Positions 46,804 through 58,400 of a stretch of 64,000 bases of DNA are shown piece after piece. Origin of the DNA: Zygnema circumcarinatum (lineage: Eukaryota; Streptophyta; Zygnematophyceae; Zygnematales; Zygnemataceae); NCBI GenBank assembly GCA_037447605.1, contig CM074808.1:978345-1042344 (forward strand), read 5' to 3'. A program made the translations under genes and the position numbers. The stretch's first letter is position 1, and each line of letters starts with the position of its first letter. The notes under the pieces were generated by a model, which saw only the letters and a list, made by a program, of their open reading frames with translations, had not been told where the DNA came from and made no database searches.

Positions 46804-48027
46804 GACGCCTCTCCCCCCCCGCTCTCTCTCTCCCTTTGCCCCTCCCTCCACTCCCCACCCCACTCCCTCCTCCCCGGCTCCCCTACTCCCCTGCTCCCCT
46901 CCCTTCCTCTCCTCCCCTCCACCTCACTCCCCGCGCGATGGCGGAGGGTCGACACGCTGGCGCTCGGCCCCCCTCCGCGCCCTCCACGCCCCCCCCCGGG
47001 CGTGAGGTGGCGCCGATCTGGCGCTCCGCTGTCACCCGCGCGCGCATCCGACGGCCCCGCGCGGCCCCACGTCAGGGCGGGGCCGGTCTTGAGGCGGGGG
47101 GCGCGCGCCGACGTGGGCCGCCCGGCCCCATTTGGACGGCCGGAAACGCCGCAACCAGCGCCGGGGATAACGCCGGAACGGGGAGCACGTTCACACGGGC
47201 GACGCGGAACCGGATCCGGCCGTGCGGAGGTGTCAGCAGGAGCCGCTGACCTGGCCGGGCGGACGGGCGCCACGTGGCGCCCCGCGGGCGCCAGGGTGGG
47301 GGGGCTGCTTCGGGAGGAGGGCCCGCGACCGCGTAGGGTAGGTCGGTGGAGCCGTGAAATTTGTAGGGGCGTGCGACGGCTCGGATTGGTCCGTGATAGG
47401 CGGTAGGAGTACAGTAGACCCCCCCCAAATTTTTCGCCATGGTTTCGGCAAATATTGGGCGAAAATATTGGGTAGCGAAAATATAATAAGGGTGTCCGTG
47501 TTAACAATAGACGGGCGGTATTATGTTAGAGTTGCTGTTTGTTCGTACGTAGCGTATCGTATCGTATCGTATCGAATCCAAGAATAAGAGGAGAGGAGCG
47601 AGCGCCTCTTACGGCAACACGTGCGGGAAGTGTCGGTGAGCCCGTAACGGCTAGTACAGCCAGTACGGCTAGTAAGGCTAGTACAGTACGACTAATACGG
47701 CTAGTACGGCTAGTAAGGTTAGAACAGTACGGTTAATACGACCAGTACGGCTAGTACGGCTAACACAGACTTACCGTACAAAAAAGTGGTTTTGGCAAAA
47801 TCAGGGCGAAAATATTGGGTTGCGAAAATAAGAGGGGCGAAAATATTGGGGTAACTCTACTGCACCCCCGCGTTTTGTCTTTCGCACCCCCGTTTTGAAA
47901 ATTTTGCCTGCCCGTTTTGGTTGCCCCCCAGTTTTGAATATTTTGGGAAAAAATCTTTTTCCCGCCCCTTTCGTCCCCTCCGCTGCCCCCCCTCGAACCA
48001 TTGCGGTTGCAAAACCTTCACCCGGTT

Positions 48028-48165
48028 ATGAAGGAACGAGGTCGACCTTCTGGCGCGCGCAATTTGGCAATCAGCCGGGACAAGAGCTATTTCGAGTACG
48101 TTGAAGGGAAAAAATGTTCCAATTGCAAGCAAGTAGGCCACAATTTAAGATCTTGCCTTAATTAG
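48028..48165 (+). pseudogene. AT-hook/CCHC zinc-knuckle fragment of a transposase-like protein
   Basis: 45 codons from an ATG end in CSNCKQVGHNLRSCLN, a perfect C-x2-C-x4-H-x4-C zinc knuckle. The start KERGRPSG contains an AT-hook core (RGRP). This pairing is typical of the C-terminus of Mutator-like transposases in plants. No upstream catalytic domain is present, so it is a terminal remnant carried within the nested TIR element. Confidence 0.6.
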
Positions 48166-48224
48166 GGGTAACCTAAAAACAGAGAGTAACAGTTGCCCAA
48201 CATTGGTGACCTTTGCAATTGTGT

Positions 48225-48378
48225 TTAAGGTTGCGTTTTTGTACTTAAGCTTAGTTTAGTTTAGTTTTTTGTTCCTAGTTTTTTTATTTTGTGCTTGTTT
48301 CATTTGCGACTAATTTCTTGTGGTTCCCATGTTGACTTTGTCCATGTTTATTTGATGGCCTCACCATCTTGAGACCAA
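48225..48378 (+). repeat. Dispersed repeat copy E
   Basis: The most diverged copy of the family: TTGCGTTTTTGTACTTAAGC, GCGACTAATTTCTTGTGGTTCC, TTTGATGGCCTCACCATC, GAGACCAATGC. It lies inside the nested TIR element. Confidence 0.7.
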
Positions 48379-48759
48379 TGCAAATCCCCTTTTCTTTTGT
48401 CGCACATTGTTGGAAGTCAATAGTGAAAAGGAGAAAACGAGGGAATGGAATGTCCCAAAAATAATGAAGGGATGGGGAATGAAAACAACCTAACTCGACG
48501 CCTCCCGGTACCCACCCATAAACTTTACCGTTAAAAGGCAACCGCGGACATAAACGAACGATCATACATTTACTTTTATCGCGTTTCGCAACAGGGGGCA
48601 GCGGAGGGGACGAAAGGGGCGGGAAAAAGATTTTTTCCCGAAATATTCAAAACTGGGGGGTACCCAAAACGGGCAGGCAAATTTTTCAAAACGGGGGTGC
48701 GAAAGACAAAACGCGGGGTTGCAGTAGAGTTACCCAAATATTGGGGGGGTCTACTGTAG

Positions 48760-49207
48760 GGCGTACGAATTATGTACGGGTGTACGGTCCATAGAGGGTG
48801 TGTGGGGACTGGGAGGGAGGAGAGCGAGGGCTCGTGCCTGGGATTGGCCGAACATTGTTTGCCGTGGTTGGCTGGCCAAATGTTGGTTTGCAACTACTGG
48901 CAGGTGGTTAGCTGGGGCGCAAACCAAGGATTCAATGGCTGATCCAAGGGTCCGACCCTGAAGGGAAGGCAATCAACTAGTAATGACTCGAGTTTATGTT
49001 TTTTAATAATAATAATAATAGTGATCAACAATGAAGGCATCAAGTCCGAGAAGGGCCATCCAAAACCGAGGGCATTGGACTATGTGCAAAACAATGTTTA
49101 CCGAACACGTGGGCTGAACATTGCGGAGGGTTTGTCATGTACATTGTCCCTGGAATTGTCCAAAGCCTAAAACACAAAGCGGGAGGACGAGCCAAGGAGG
49201 GCTCATG
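48760..49207. other. Intergenic
   Basis: No gene. Contains a short (AAT)n at about 49005-49020 and lies 3' of the minus-strand epimerase-like gene. Confidence 0.5.
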
Positions 49208-52003
49208 TCAACGGTCGATGCCCTTGTAAGCGGAGGCGAGGGCGGCCAGGCCGGCCTTGTAGTCGGGGTACTTGAGCTGCACCTTCAGCTCCTCCTTGAT
49301 GCGTCTGTTGCAGACACGCTTCTCCCCTCTGCTTGCACCTCCCGCCTCTCCCTCTCTCCCAGGGGTCTCCACGGCTCGAGGAGCAAGCTCAGAAAGGCCC
49401 AGCAGGGCTCGCGCAAACACTAAAACATCGCTTCTTGGAGTAGGATCATCATCCACTACATTGAATATGCCTCTGTCAACTCACAACAGAACATCAAGAG
49501 GCAACAGGTCGCCTCAAATTGCCACACAACCAGAAAGAAAAATGGAAGTCTTCGATCTTGTTGAAAAAGATGTGCGAGTTTTCAAACCCGCTTTGAGCTC
49601 CCTTTCCTATGGCAAGGAGTCAGGGATGGACTCATACCTGCTCTGAGGCTGGGCTATGCTTGCACAGATGACTTGGCACACATCTGCCAAGTGGCAACGT
49701 GCAGTATACCGCTGAGATTCTCGCCGTCTTTGACTTGCTGACAAAGTTTGACTATTCCTCAGCGTGTCCAGAATACTGCATCTTGCAAGAAACCATTGTG
49801 TTCGAATAAGCGAACTCGCAAAGGCACAAATGACTCAACATGTCAGGCTGAGTCAATGCTGAGAGGCCTCCTCTACGTTTAGTTCAATGCTATGCGTTGG
49901 TTCTAAGAGAACAAGTGTTGCTACATGGATGGTGCCTACGAGCTGCGAAAGCGAAAGTTTTTCGATGAATGATTGCAAATTGCCCAACTTTAAATCGCAT
50001 AAATTCAACACGTGTGAAGTTATAGACTTTTACTGAGATTTGTATGCTGTCCTTACCTCCGCCCCGGCCCGTAAATGCCACCCAAACGAAAGACGTGGCT
50101 TGGCACATTCAAAGCTTCTCCCAACTGTAGCCACGCCTCCTCCGCCTCCACCCGAGCTTTGGCTTTCGCATCCATGGCTTTAGCAGGCGAGCTGAAGGAA
50201 GACGCAAAGCCATGAGTGGTTTCACTTTGAATTAACATTTTGGTTTCGTCGAGGGTTCCGAGTTGGGAAGAATCAGCCAACAGATGGAAAAGGAGCAGTG
50301 GAACAGAAGCAAGAAGGACAAAAGCATTATATGCTAGATGTGAAAATCTCCCAGAGTATGGTCAGCTAGAAGTATAGAGATGGAACACTGGAGCATCTGA
50401 AGTCATCATTTTCGGTAGTGAAAGCTTGAGCAAAAGTACTTCGAACTTAGAAGTTCACCCGTTCTGTGCCGAAGAAATTGAAACAAATTCTGATGGCAAT
50501 TCTCACCTCTCATCCACCATGTCTCCTTGCCAGTCTCCATACACAGCTGTCACCTCCCAAGAACAGAACGGCGGCCATGTACTGAGACATGCTGCAAGCT
50601 AAGTGTGGTCCCGCAGCATGGATGCGATTGTCAAGCGACTTACGCAACAAAGAAGTGGAGGTACTCACATGATGTAGAAAGATAGCCAATCCATCGCAAA
50701 TTGCATTTGCTAGCCAATTGGATGTCTCCAGAATGCCATGTCAGCACCTGCAGTGATACATCTGCGACCCCAACTCCTTGTCAGCTGCATTGTCGGCTTT
50801 TCATTATTGATAAAAGTTGAGGCACTTCGTTGAACTATGGATGTGTCGAGCTGTAAAACTCACTTAGATGACTTTTTGACCAAAGCTAACATAAGCCAGG
50901 GCCCTGAACCTGGAAAACGAAACCTCAAGACAGGGGCCAGGGGCCTTCAAAACTTATTCAACTTAGATGTCTGCCTCCTTGTAACTTCCCTCATACAATA
51001 TACCAACCACTCGCATGAAATTGCTGAAACGCATTGAATCGTCAATAGCAGCGACACCTGATACCTGATCATGGCTCGGTGACAAGCAAGGAGGCACAGT
51101 GGACAGAATATGTGTGGCTTCATGAATGGCAAGTTTGCCCGAATGCCTGCACGCCATCCTCAAACGCCAAGAGGTGACTGGTGACAGACATTCAAGGCTG
51201 CCGCATTCGATCTGAATTGTTGATCGTTTTTAGGGAAAAAAAGTGCTCAAATGAAGTCCACTACATTCTAGGAAGGAAGTAATGGTGTGTGATTGGATAA
51301 ATCGGCTGGTGTGCTTGAAGTATCGTACCTGAGGCCATGACCGTCAACACTCGGGTTGAAGACATGCGCATCAATATCGCAAGACAAAAGGTTTTGTTGC
51401 GTCACCTGAGTGCGACAGGTTCCTGCAACTTCCCTGCATCCCACAAACCTCCAGTTCGGAGGGAAGGTCTGTAACAACCACGTACTTGGTAACTTCCTAG
51501 ATCTAGTGGAGAATTGGAGGTCAAAAACAAACGAATCACAAACAGAAACGCCGTTCAGCATTTGTCTAACAAACCATTCAGAATAGCACCTGGTGGGCAA
51601 GACTTTCGGCTGCTTCGAAATGTTGCAATAGAAATGAAAAATCATGCATAAATAAACTGTGCATAAGCCGAATCGAAACATTAGCTTACCAGCCGCTGTC
51701 CTTCAGCGTTCTTGCTATAGCTTCTCCAGCATACCCTAAACCAAAACAAAACAATTTTGGACGAGTGTCTGGAAGCATTGCTGGAGCATTCGAGCATTTC
51801 ACGACGCATTGGCCATGCTTGAGGGAGGCTACCAAAACGAAAAAGCCCGATGCCCTCTGAATGTGAAAGCAGGACTTTCGCGGCTCTGTCCGGTATAGAG
51901 GATTGGGAGAATCTGGCAGAGTCGAGCAAGGAAAAACCGATTTTTTCAGAGGATGGTGCATGGAGAGAACTGCGTGCCAGGGTCCTAGTGCAGTAGCCCC
52001 CAT
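49208..52003 (-). CDS. NAD(P)-binding Rossmann-fold epimerase-like protein, 343 aa, probably plastid
   Basis: Exons, 5' to 3': 52003-51690, 51433-51329, 51158-51065, 50747-50669, 50546-50507, 50191-50057, 49472-49208; phases close at every join. Residues 1-80 are basic and hydroxylated, like a transit peptide. The dinucleotide motif is FGLGYAGEAIA (G88, G90, G93). Then come HEATHILSTVPP, IGYLSTSVYGDWQGDMVDE, and VFRLGGIYGPGRR, followed by FNVVDDDPTPRSDVLVFA and KRVCNRRIKEEL near the end. This order matches a plant family of uncharacterised atypical short-chain dehydrogenases/epimerases (Arabidopsis At1g19690 type). A YxxxK catalytic pair is not obvious, so the reaction is unknown. Exon 51158 has the least typical acceptor (GAG). 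Confidence 0.88.
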
Positions 52004-53028
52004 GTTTTTGCTTTCTGCTGGAACTAAGCCCCCTTCGTCGTCTTTCTCTAGAGTAAGGCAGAAAGGCCTGCGAACTACACGTTTCTCTTCAGACGACTTT
52101 CACTTCCATGGCTGACGGTTTTTTACATTTTCTCTGATCAGGCAGCTTATTGGAGTGTACCTGACGGTTTTCAACATACAGCACTTTTCTTCACAACGCA
52201 TGGCAGGATAGAGAAGTGGCTATCGCGGCTTGGTGAAGCCCCACTGTATTGAAATCGATCACTTGTACTGTATATATATCCTTCACAACAGCACCGGCGC
52301 GCGTGTTCGAACGCGATCGTTGAAAAAATGACAATTGGCTCTTTGGCAGCATCACCAGGAGTCTGTTGCACTTGCTCATAGTATTAGTCGGTATTGACCT
52401 GCCTATTTGCCTGCATGGAGGATGTTAGAGTTTGGGCTTATAGTCAGAACAAGCCTGTTCTTTTGAAGTCCAGACTAATGAAACATTTGGACGCTTACAA
52501 AATCACTCAACGTCTTCACTTCTCATTTGAGTACACCGTTTCTATACGTTGAAATAACAAATGCAAGACAAAAAAACTTTACACAAGGTGCTACACAGAG
52601 CAGCCGCAACCATCCTCCTTTGCAGCCCTCAACGGGTGGTACTGTGGACATCGGGATCACCGGAGGTTTGCATCTCTCAAACGAAATTACCCTTCTTCAT
52701 GCAGACATCATTCACCATTCAGCTCATCGTCGCCAGAGCAACCTTACTCTTCCTGGTGAAGCTTGAGCTTTGGGCTTGAAAACCAGTTAAAAAAGTCAGA
52801 GAACTCCATAAAGATACCGTGTCCTATGTACATTATTGCAGCACTTTATTCTGACAGCACGCTGCCCTCAATAGGGTAGAAACCTAGAAAGAATTTCCCG
52901 CACAGCCTGATCATAGTGCCCTGCTCTGCCTACGCTACCCAAATTAACGATCCCCTTTCCGATAAGATGGAGGATTAAAGAACTTTCACAATGGCGGCTG
53001 CAACGCAGCAAACAGCCCCCTTTCTACT
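52004..53028. other. Intergenic between epimerase-like and AP-2 sigma genes
   Basis: About 1 kb between two minus-strand genes. Small frames only. It should hold the promoter of the epimerase-like gene and the 3' UTR of AP-2 sigma. Confidence 0.5.
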
Positions 53029-54909
53029 CTACTCTGCCTTGTCCAATTCGCTCATTCGCTCTATTATGGCCTGCACACATAACAAGCGCTTTTCATGCAT
53101 TAGAAATGAAAAATTCTGAAGGTATCCCCTCCTTTTGCACATTTATTTGCTTACAGCATGTACGAGTATGTAAGCATGAACGCACCCGTTTGCTGGTCTC
53201 CTGCAGCTCACCGGCGAGTACAAATTCATCGAGGATCAAGTAGACCTGGCAACGTCCCACACTCTCCCAGATTGTAAGCACCGACAAACGCTTCCTCAAG
53301 AGCAGCAATATCAACATTACCAGTTCATCTATTCACTTTATGTACTGACTTCCTCTCTAATCCCCACTTTCCAATGAGGCAGAGGTAGCAGCACCTTATG
53401 GAAGTTAAAGACGAGGTCAAGCTCGCAAACGTTGCTGAAAAAATGGTCAAGAATCTCCACAAAGAGATGTATGCTCTCCAGGTACGCCAGCTCATTGTCT
53501 GTAAGGTCTACACAGACAGAGAAAAACAAGCCTGCATAGCGCCGGTAGATCACCTTGTAGGTTCGAAACTGCAAGCAGACAACATAAAGAAAAACAAAGT
53601 TGAAATCAGATATTTTTCCAGCCTTCACTAACGAAACTCCAGTCCAAAAATCCTGAATTTACTGCTCAAGAACACTGTGAGGTTTTGCAGGTCAAGGAAG
53701 AGTCACCCTCTCATTCAGGGCTCCATAACCAAACCGACCTGGCCTACTAGCGCATATCCAGCTACAAAAATGCGAAAGTTGCAAAATTCGGAAGTCCAGC
53801 CTCACCTCTACAAAATTGGTGAATTTTGGATCCCGATTCACGACCAAACGGTGTACCTGCAGACAAAGCAGCGGCATGGACAAACAAACCCTTGAGAACA
53901 ACAAATACCTCAGAATTTTCATGACCTTGCAGATGCATTATCCTGACAAATGACCTACGATACAATCATCCAGTTTAATTTTCGAGAATAGTGGGACCAT
54001 ACTGACCAGTAATCAAAACGTGACCATACGTGGCTTAACCTGGAGTGGGGGAAAATGGGTCTCTAGCACTTTCATTTCGACCTTTGGCCTCGATGTAGAG
54101 GAGCATTTACAAACCCAGCATACTGTAATTCCAACCAAAAATCAAACTTTTGCCCTTATAGAAGGATTTCAAAAAGCACATGATGGCTGGACAGAAACTA
54201 CTCTACCAACGACCTAGGAAGTGGGAAATGCATAACCTAGAATTAGGGATACAGTAGGATAGTAAACAGAAGATGGTGCAAACTTGTATCGTCGTACTAC
54301 ACTACCTAAAAATCCATACATTATACACAAAAGTTACCTGTTCATACTATACTGATGCGCTGACGTAAATGTGCACTACATTGCGGTTCACACCACACGC
54401 TGTTTCCCAAAACAAAACACTTTGACCAATCATCTACTAGTTGAGACGTGCGCATCATGGTTCAACTTGATTAAAGGTGCCTATGCCAGCAACTTCACCG
54501 TCTACTAAACTCCGCGGGCAATGTCGAACTTTGTTGGAATTGTTCTATGAGCGTTTGATCCAGCAACAATCAAAGGCGTTTTTCTCTGTTTAAATCTGAT
54601 GCGATCAATCATCCATATCGCTTCCTATTTCTAAACTCAAACGATCCAAACGGCCGTTCAGGCCTCAGAAAGGCTCATCAAGCCCCCTTTTTACACCGCC
54701 GACATACCTCATACTCGACTTTGTGCTTCTCAGAATCCTCTAGCGGCACATAATACTTCGCCAGACGCGTCTTCCCCTGCCGGTTTTGCAGAAGAATGAA
54801 GCGAATCTGCCAGATTCATTAACAAGGTTACCCACTGTAAGCATACGATCTGCATCAAACGAGCGTCGACGACGACACAAACAGCACGGACTCAACACCC
54901 ACCCACCAT
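53029..54909 (-). CDS. AP2S: AP-2 complex sigma adaptin, 142 aa
   Basis: The small subunit of the clathrin adaptor AP-2, which sorts plasma-membrane cargo for endocytosis. Exons, 5' to 3': 54909-54907 (ATG only), 54806-54708, 53856-53806, 53568-53395, 53245-53186, 53070-53029. The protein is exactly 142 residues, the universal length of AP-2 sigma. Landmarks: [106 protein letters not shown]. These residues separate it from the AP-1 and AP-3 sigmas. The intron directly after the start codon is required, since exon 2 has no in-frame ATG before IRF; the donor reads ATG|GTGGGT. Confidence 0.96.
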
Positions 54910-55449
54910 ATCTCAGCCGCGTAAATGTCTCTCTTCCAAGGCCCCGTGAATGCGCCTCTAGCGGCAGCCCCGCATAGCGCAACCCTTTCCGCCTGCTCGC
55001 CTTCCCTCCCTCCCTCTCGCTTGCCCCCTTCAGCCCTCTTGGAGCCCCTTCCTGCAAAGAGGCGTCCGTACATACAATGCGACCGTACGATGACGTTGGC
55101 TGCTGTACGCAACGGTACATTTTCCGTACGTACCAACGTCAGCGTACGTCACGTGCTGGAAGCACACCGGAATCGCTTCTGTATCTCTGTGCTCTGCAGG
55201 CCACGATGGGAGGCTTGAGGCCAGGGAACGCCTTTCCTTTACTATTACTAATTTATTTGTTTATTTTTGGTGCTGTTACCGAAGTATGGACACTGCACAG
55301 AGCACAAGCTGCAACATGCAGCGGCTCATATTTGCATTGTGTGAGTATTGTGTTATTGGGCAGGGTGAGACATTGCGGGGATTGTTTGAGTTCATGGTTG
55401 GAAAGGTCAGCTGCTTGGAGCTGCGAGACATATGTTTGGAAGGGGGGGC
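54910..55449. other. Intergenic between AP-2 sigma and CoA synthase genes
   Basis: 540 bp that hold the AP-2 sigma leader and promoter and the 3' end of the CoA synthase gene. GTACGT and CGTACG motifs are frequent (55065-55160); no gene recognised. Confidence 0.5.
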
Positions 55450-58400
55450 TCATAACAATTCTTGAATAAGTCTCTCAATATGGTGCTTTGCGGCTGCTCC
55501 ATGCTCACTTTGCCATGGAAGTGTAGCAAACAGAGACGGCCTCTCCAACAATGACTGCAGGTAAGCTGCTTGTCTCTCAGCAGAGCTCCGAACGTTGAGA
55601 AGGTCAAGTTCACGGCGCCATCTCTCGGCGATGCTTTTGACATCTTCCCACGCCTCACAAAAGACTCCTGCAACAGCAAGTTAAAAAAAAAGATGAAGAG
55701 AAACAGCAGAAATAGAACAGACCGAACATCCTCACCCGTAACGTGCAACCTACTAGTTCCACATGCATGCTGCACCAGGTAGGTGCTTGACGTTGCTGAA
55801 GCTGAGGTACGGACAGAAGGGTAAGCAAAAGAGAAAGGCCGGACAGTCTACCAAGTTTAAAGTCATGGAACCACGCTGCGTCCCCTTCTAAAAAGCCACT
55901 GCTATCCCCAGCGTCTTCCTCAAAACGGAAACAGTCAGCCACCTTCTCTCTCTGCATAAACATTTTCCAGAGATATCAGAACACAATTGCAAATACGAGA
56001 AAAAGAAAAGGGAAAGATAAACAAAAGTTGGCAACATGAATCACTCACTATGGTATGGGTGAGTTGTGCAGCCTCTGCAAAGCCCTCAAAGAAATGTTTG
56101 CTGGGCTGGTGCATCTCGCTTGCCACTCCTTGGGGCTCATAGCAAACTGCATGGAAAAATATAGCTAGCTGCACTGCCATGGGTTCGGCAATGAAGTGCG
56201 AATATCTGCAAAATTCCAGTCAAGAAGGGCGAACCTAGTCTGTCCTTTTAGGCTCTTGAAGCGGAGACTGTTCTTCTCAAGTTCCCGAGTCCCAAGGCAT
56301 ATGAAATGAACTGTTCAGATTTCCTTCCTTCCTTCCTTCCTAAGCAGAAATGAGGACAAGTGCAAAACCTTACTTGTGATACAATTTATACAAGCGGTGG
56401 AGCTCGTCCAGGTTGTGGTAGCACCGCCACGTGGAGGTATAGCGCTCGTCCAGAACGTTCCACCATTGCAGTGTGAGCCCATCCTCTACTCCAAGGCGTT
56501 CCATGAGCCCAACCCACCGTGGCCAGAGCGGATGGCGGCACAGCCCCTGCTGCCACCTTTCAACCATTGGGGCGGTTCTCTCCTTTAGCAGCATCCATGC
56601 TCGTTGCACTTGCTGTTCTGTTTCTTCCACTGTCCATCCGTTGTAGATTGCGACATCAGCTCGAGTAAGCCGTTCACGAGAAGTCATCTGCTCCCAAAGA
56701 AAGAAAAACTATCCTAAGAGAGCCAGTTCCTTGAAACATCATACCAAAGCTATGACTGAATGAGACTTTTCTTATAGCTCTCCCATTGAAACTCAGAAAA
56801 TGCTTCGACTCTCTGAGACTCCTTGTATTTATTCTTACTTGAGCCTTCATCCTCTTCTCCGCCTCCTCTTCATTCAGGTTGTTCCGCTTCATGAGGCGCT
56901 CACATGCTTGCTCTTTGGAGGCAAAAACGACCCAGACTTCGTCCATTTCCTTGTCAGATCGAGCTTCAAGCATGAGGGCTGCCTCGGCCACACAGAAACG
57001 CACTCCCTGCTCCCCGAGTGCTTCCTTCTCTTCTACCACCAACCTCCTTACAGCTGGCCAGACAATGGAGGTTAGTCTGGCCATGGCATTTGCGTCACTA
57101 AACACAATCTTACCAAGGGTTAGCCGATCCACCGTGCCATCACCTGTGCGTAGAGTTCACGAAAACAAGGAGGAGGGGTCCCGTAAGACAGAGCATTCTT
57201 TAGACTGAATAAGCTTTCCTGATTAAGATTCATAGGACAGATAGCTCACAGACGGTTCCAATCAGCTGCCCTTCCGTCTTCAGATCCAGCATTTTCAAAA
57301 CGTTGAATTGAAACGGGCCACCCGATGAAAAAATTCGCAGTCGTATAGTTTGAAAACGTAGGCGCAATGTTCTTTTAGGGGGGCATGTACTCACCTGGCT
57401 TTAAAATCCCTGAACCGAATGTCTTTACTAAACTCTGAAATGTGGGAGTATGAGGCTCATATGATCGGTGTGCAAGCGCATCACAATCAATAGTGTGGGC
57501 CCCACACTTCCTCAATAGTTCGCGCACAAGGGATTTTCCACAGGCTATTCCTCCAGTGAGGCCGATCATGAACGGGGGGCAACTCAGAGGACCCCTCTTG
57601 AGTCGCTCCAGTGGAGACCTGCGATAACGATGAAATAGTATTCCAGGTGGAGTCAAATTTATTACCTCATGCCTGTCTTGTTTCCATGTAGATAGTTCTA
57701 TACGACTACGAGCCCCTCTTGGATTTCCACAAGTCTAACTCAATAACTTAACGCTACTCGAGGCTTTTCTTTGCGGCTCCTTTAGCTCCTCTTCCGAATT
57801 GCTTCTGAATTATATTCTGAGGCATATTCATACATTGACAGGAGTGACGAAAGGGAGTAGGAAACGGAGTCATTGAATCAAACCTTGACAATGTAAAGAA
57901 TGAAAGCAAACCGTCTTAACTCCAAATCTTAAGCAACAAACCATTTGAATCACGCACTCATCGAGGAATAAATACTGATGCAAAAGTTCTTTTCTATCAA
58001 CCATAGCCAGTTGTTTCCCGAAAGTAGACATGCTCAAAAAGCTCACCTAGGAACAAAAGTTCCAAGACTTCGCTTCCGGAGTAAAGTCGAACTCAGCTTT
58101 TCTTCTGACTCTACTGCAGCCTCTGCCACCATTTCTACAACAGCCACCTGCCATCATCCCATAGTCAGTCAAAAGCTCCATCGAACTTTGCAAATCCTTA
58201 AGCACAGCTTCAACGCTACCTTACGGTGGCGGAATTGTTACCCTCAAAGTCGAGAACTTCATTCATTCACTATGTGATGAATGACAAGACGCACCTCAAG
58301 GGCTTTAACTCCATTGGCCAGCCTTTTCCTGTTAAGGGCCTCCGCTCCCCCCTGTGTCTCAGCACTAACAACAATGCACTCCAGAGATGGATCTGTAGCT

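Larger units (their letters stand above)
47852..48732. mobile_element. Nested DNA element with about 140-bp TIRs
   Basis: The left arm 47852-47990 (TAACTCTACTGCACCCCCGC...) and the right arm 48593-48732 are inverted repeats differing at only a few positions over about 140 bp. Both ends lie at TA. It sits inside the outer element, next to GGCGAAAATATTGGGG. The interior holds a short zinc-knuckle frame (48028-48165) and dispersed repeat copy E (48225-48378). Near-identical arms indicate a fairly recent insertion. Confidence 0.85.
47410..48758. mobile_element. Outer TIR element interrupted by a nested one
   Basis: Left end TACAGTAGACCCCCCCC (47410) mirrors the right end GGGGGGGTCTACTGTA (ends 48758); both start with TA, as in Tc1/mariner-type elements. 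The left part carries GGGCGAAAATATTGGG motifs and a TACGGCTAG minisatellite (47640-47770). Only about 26 bp of the right part remains beyond the nested element. No transposase frame is recognisable. Confidence 0.75.
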
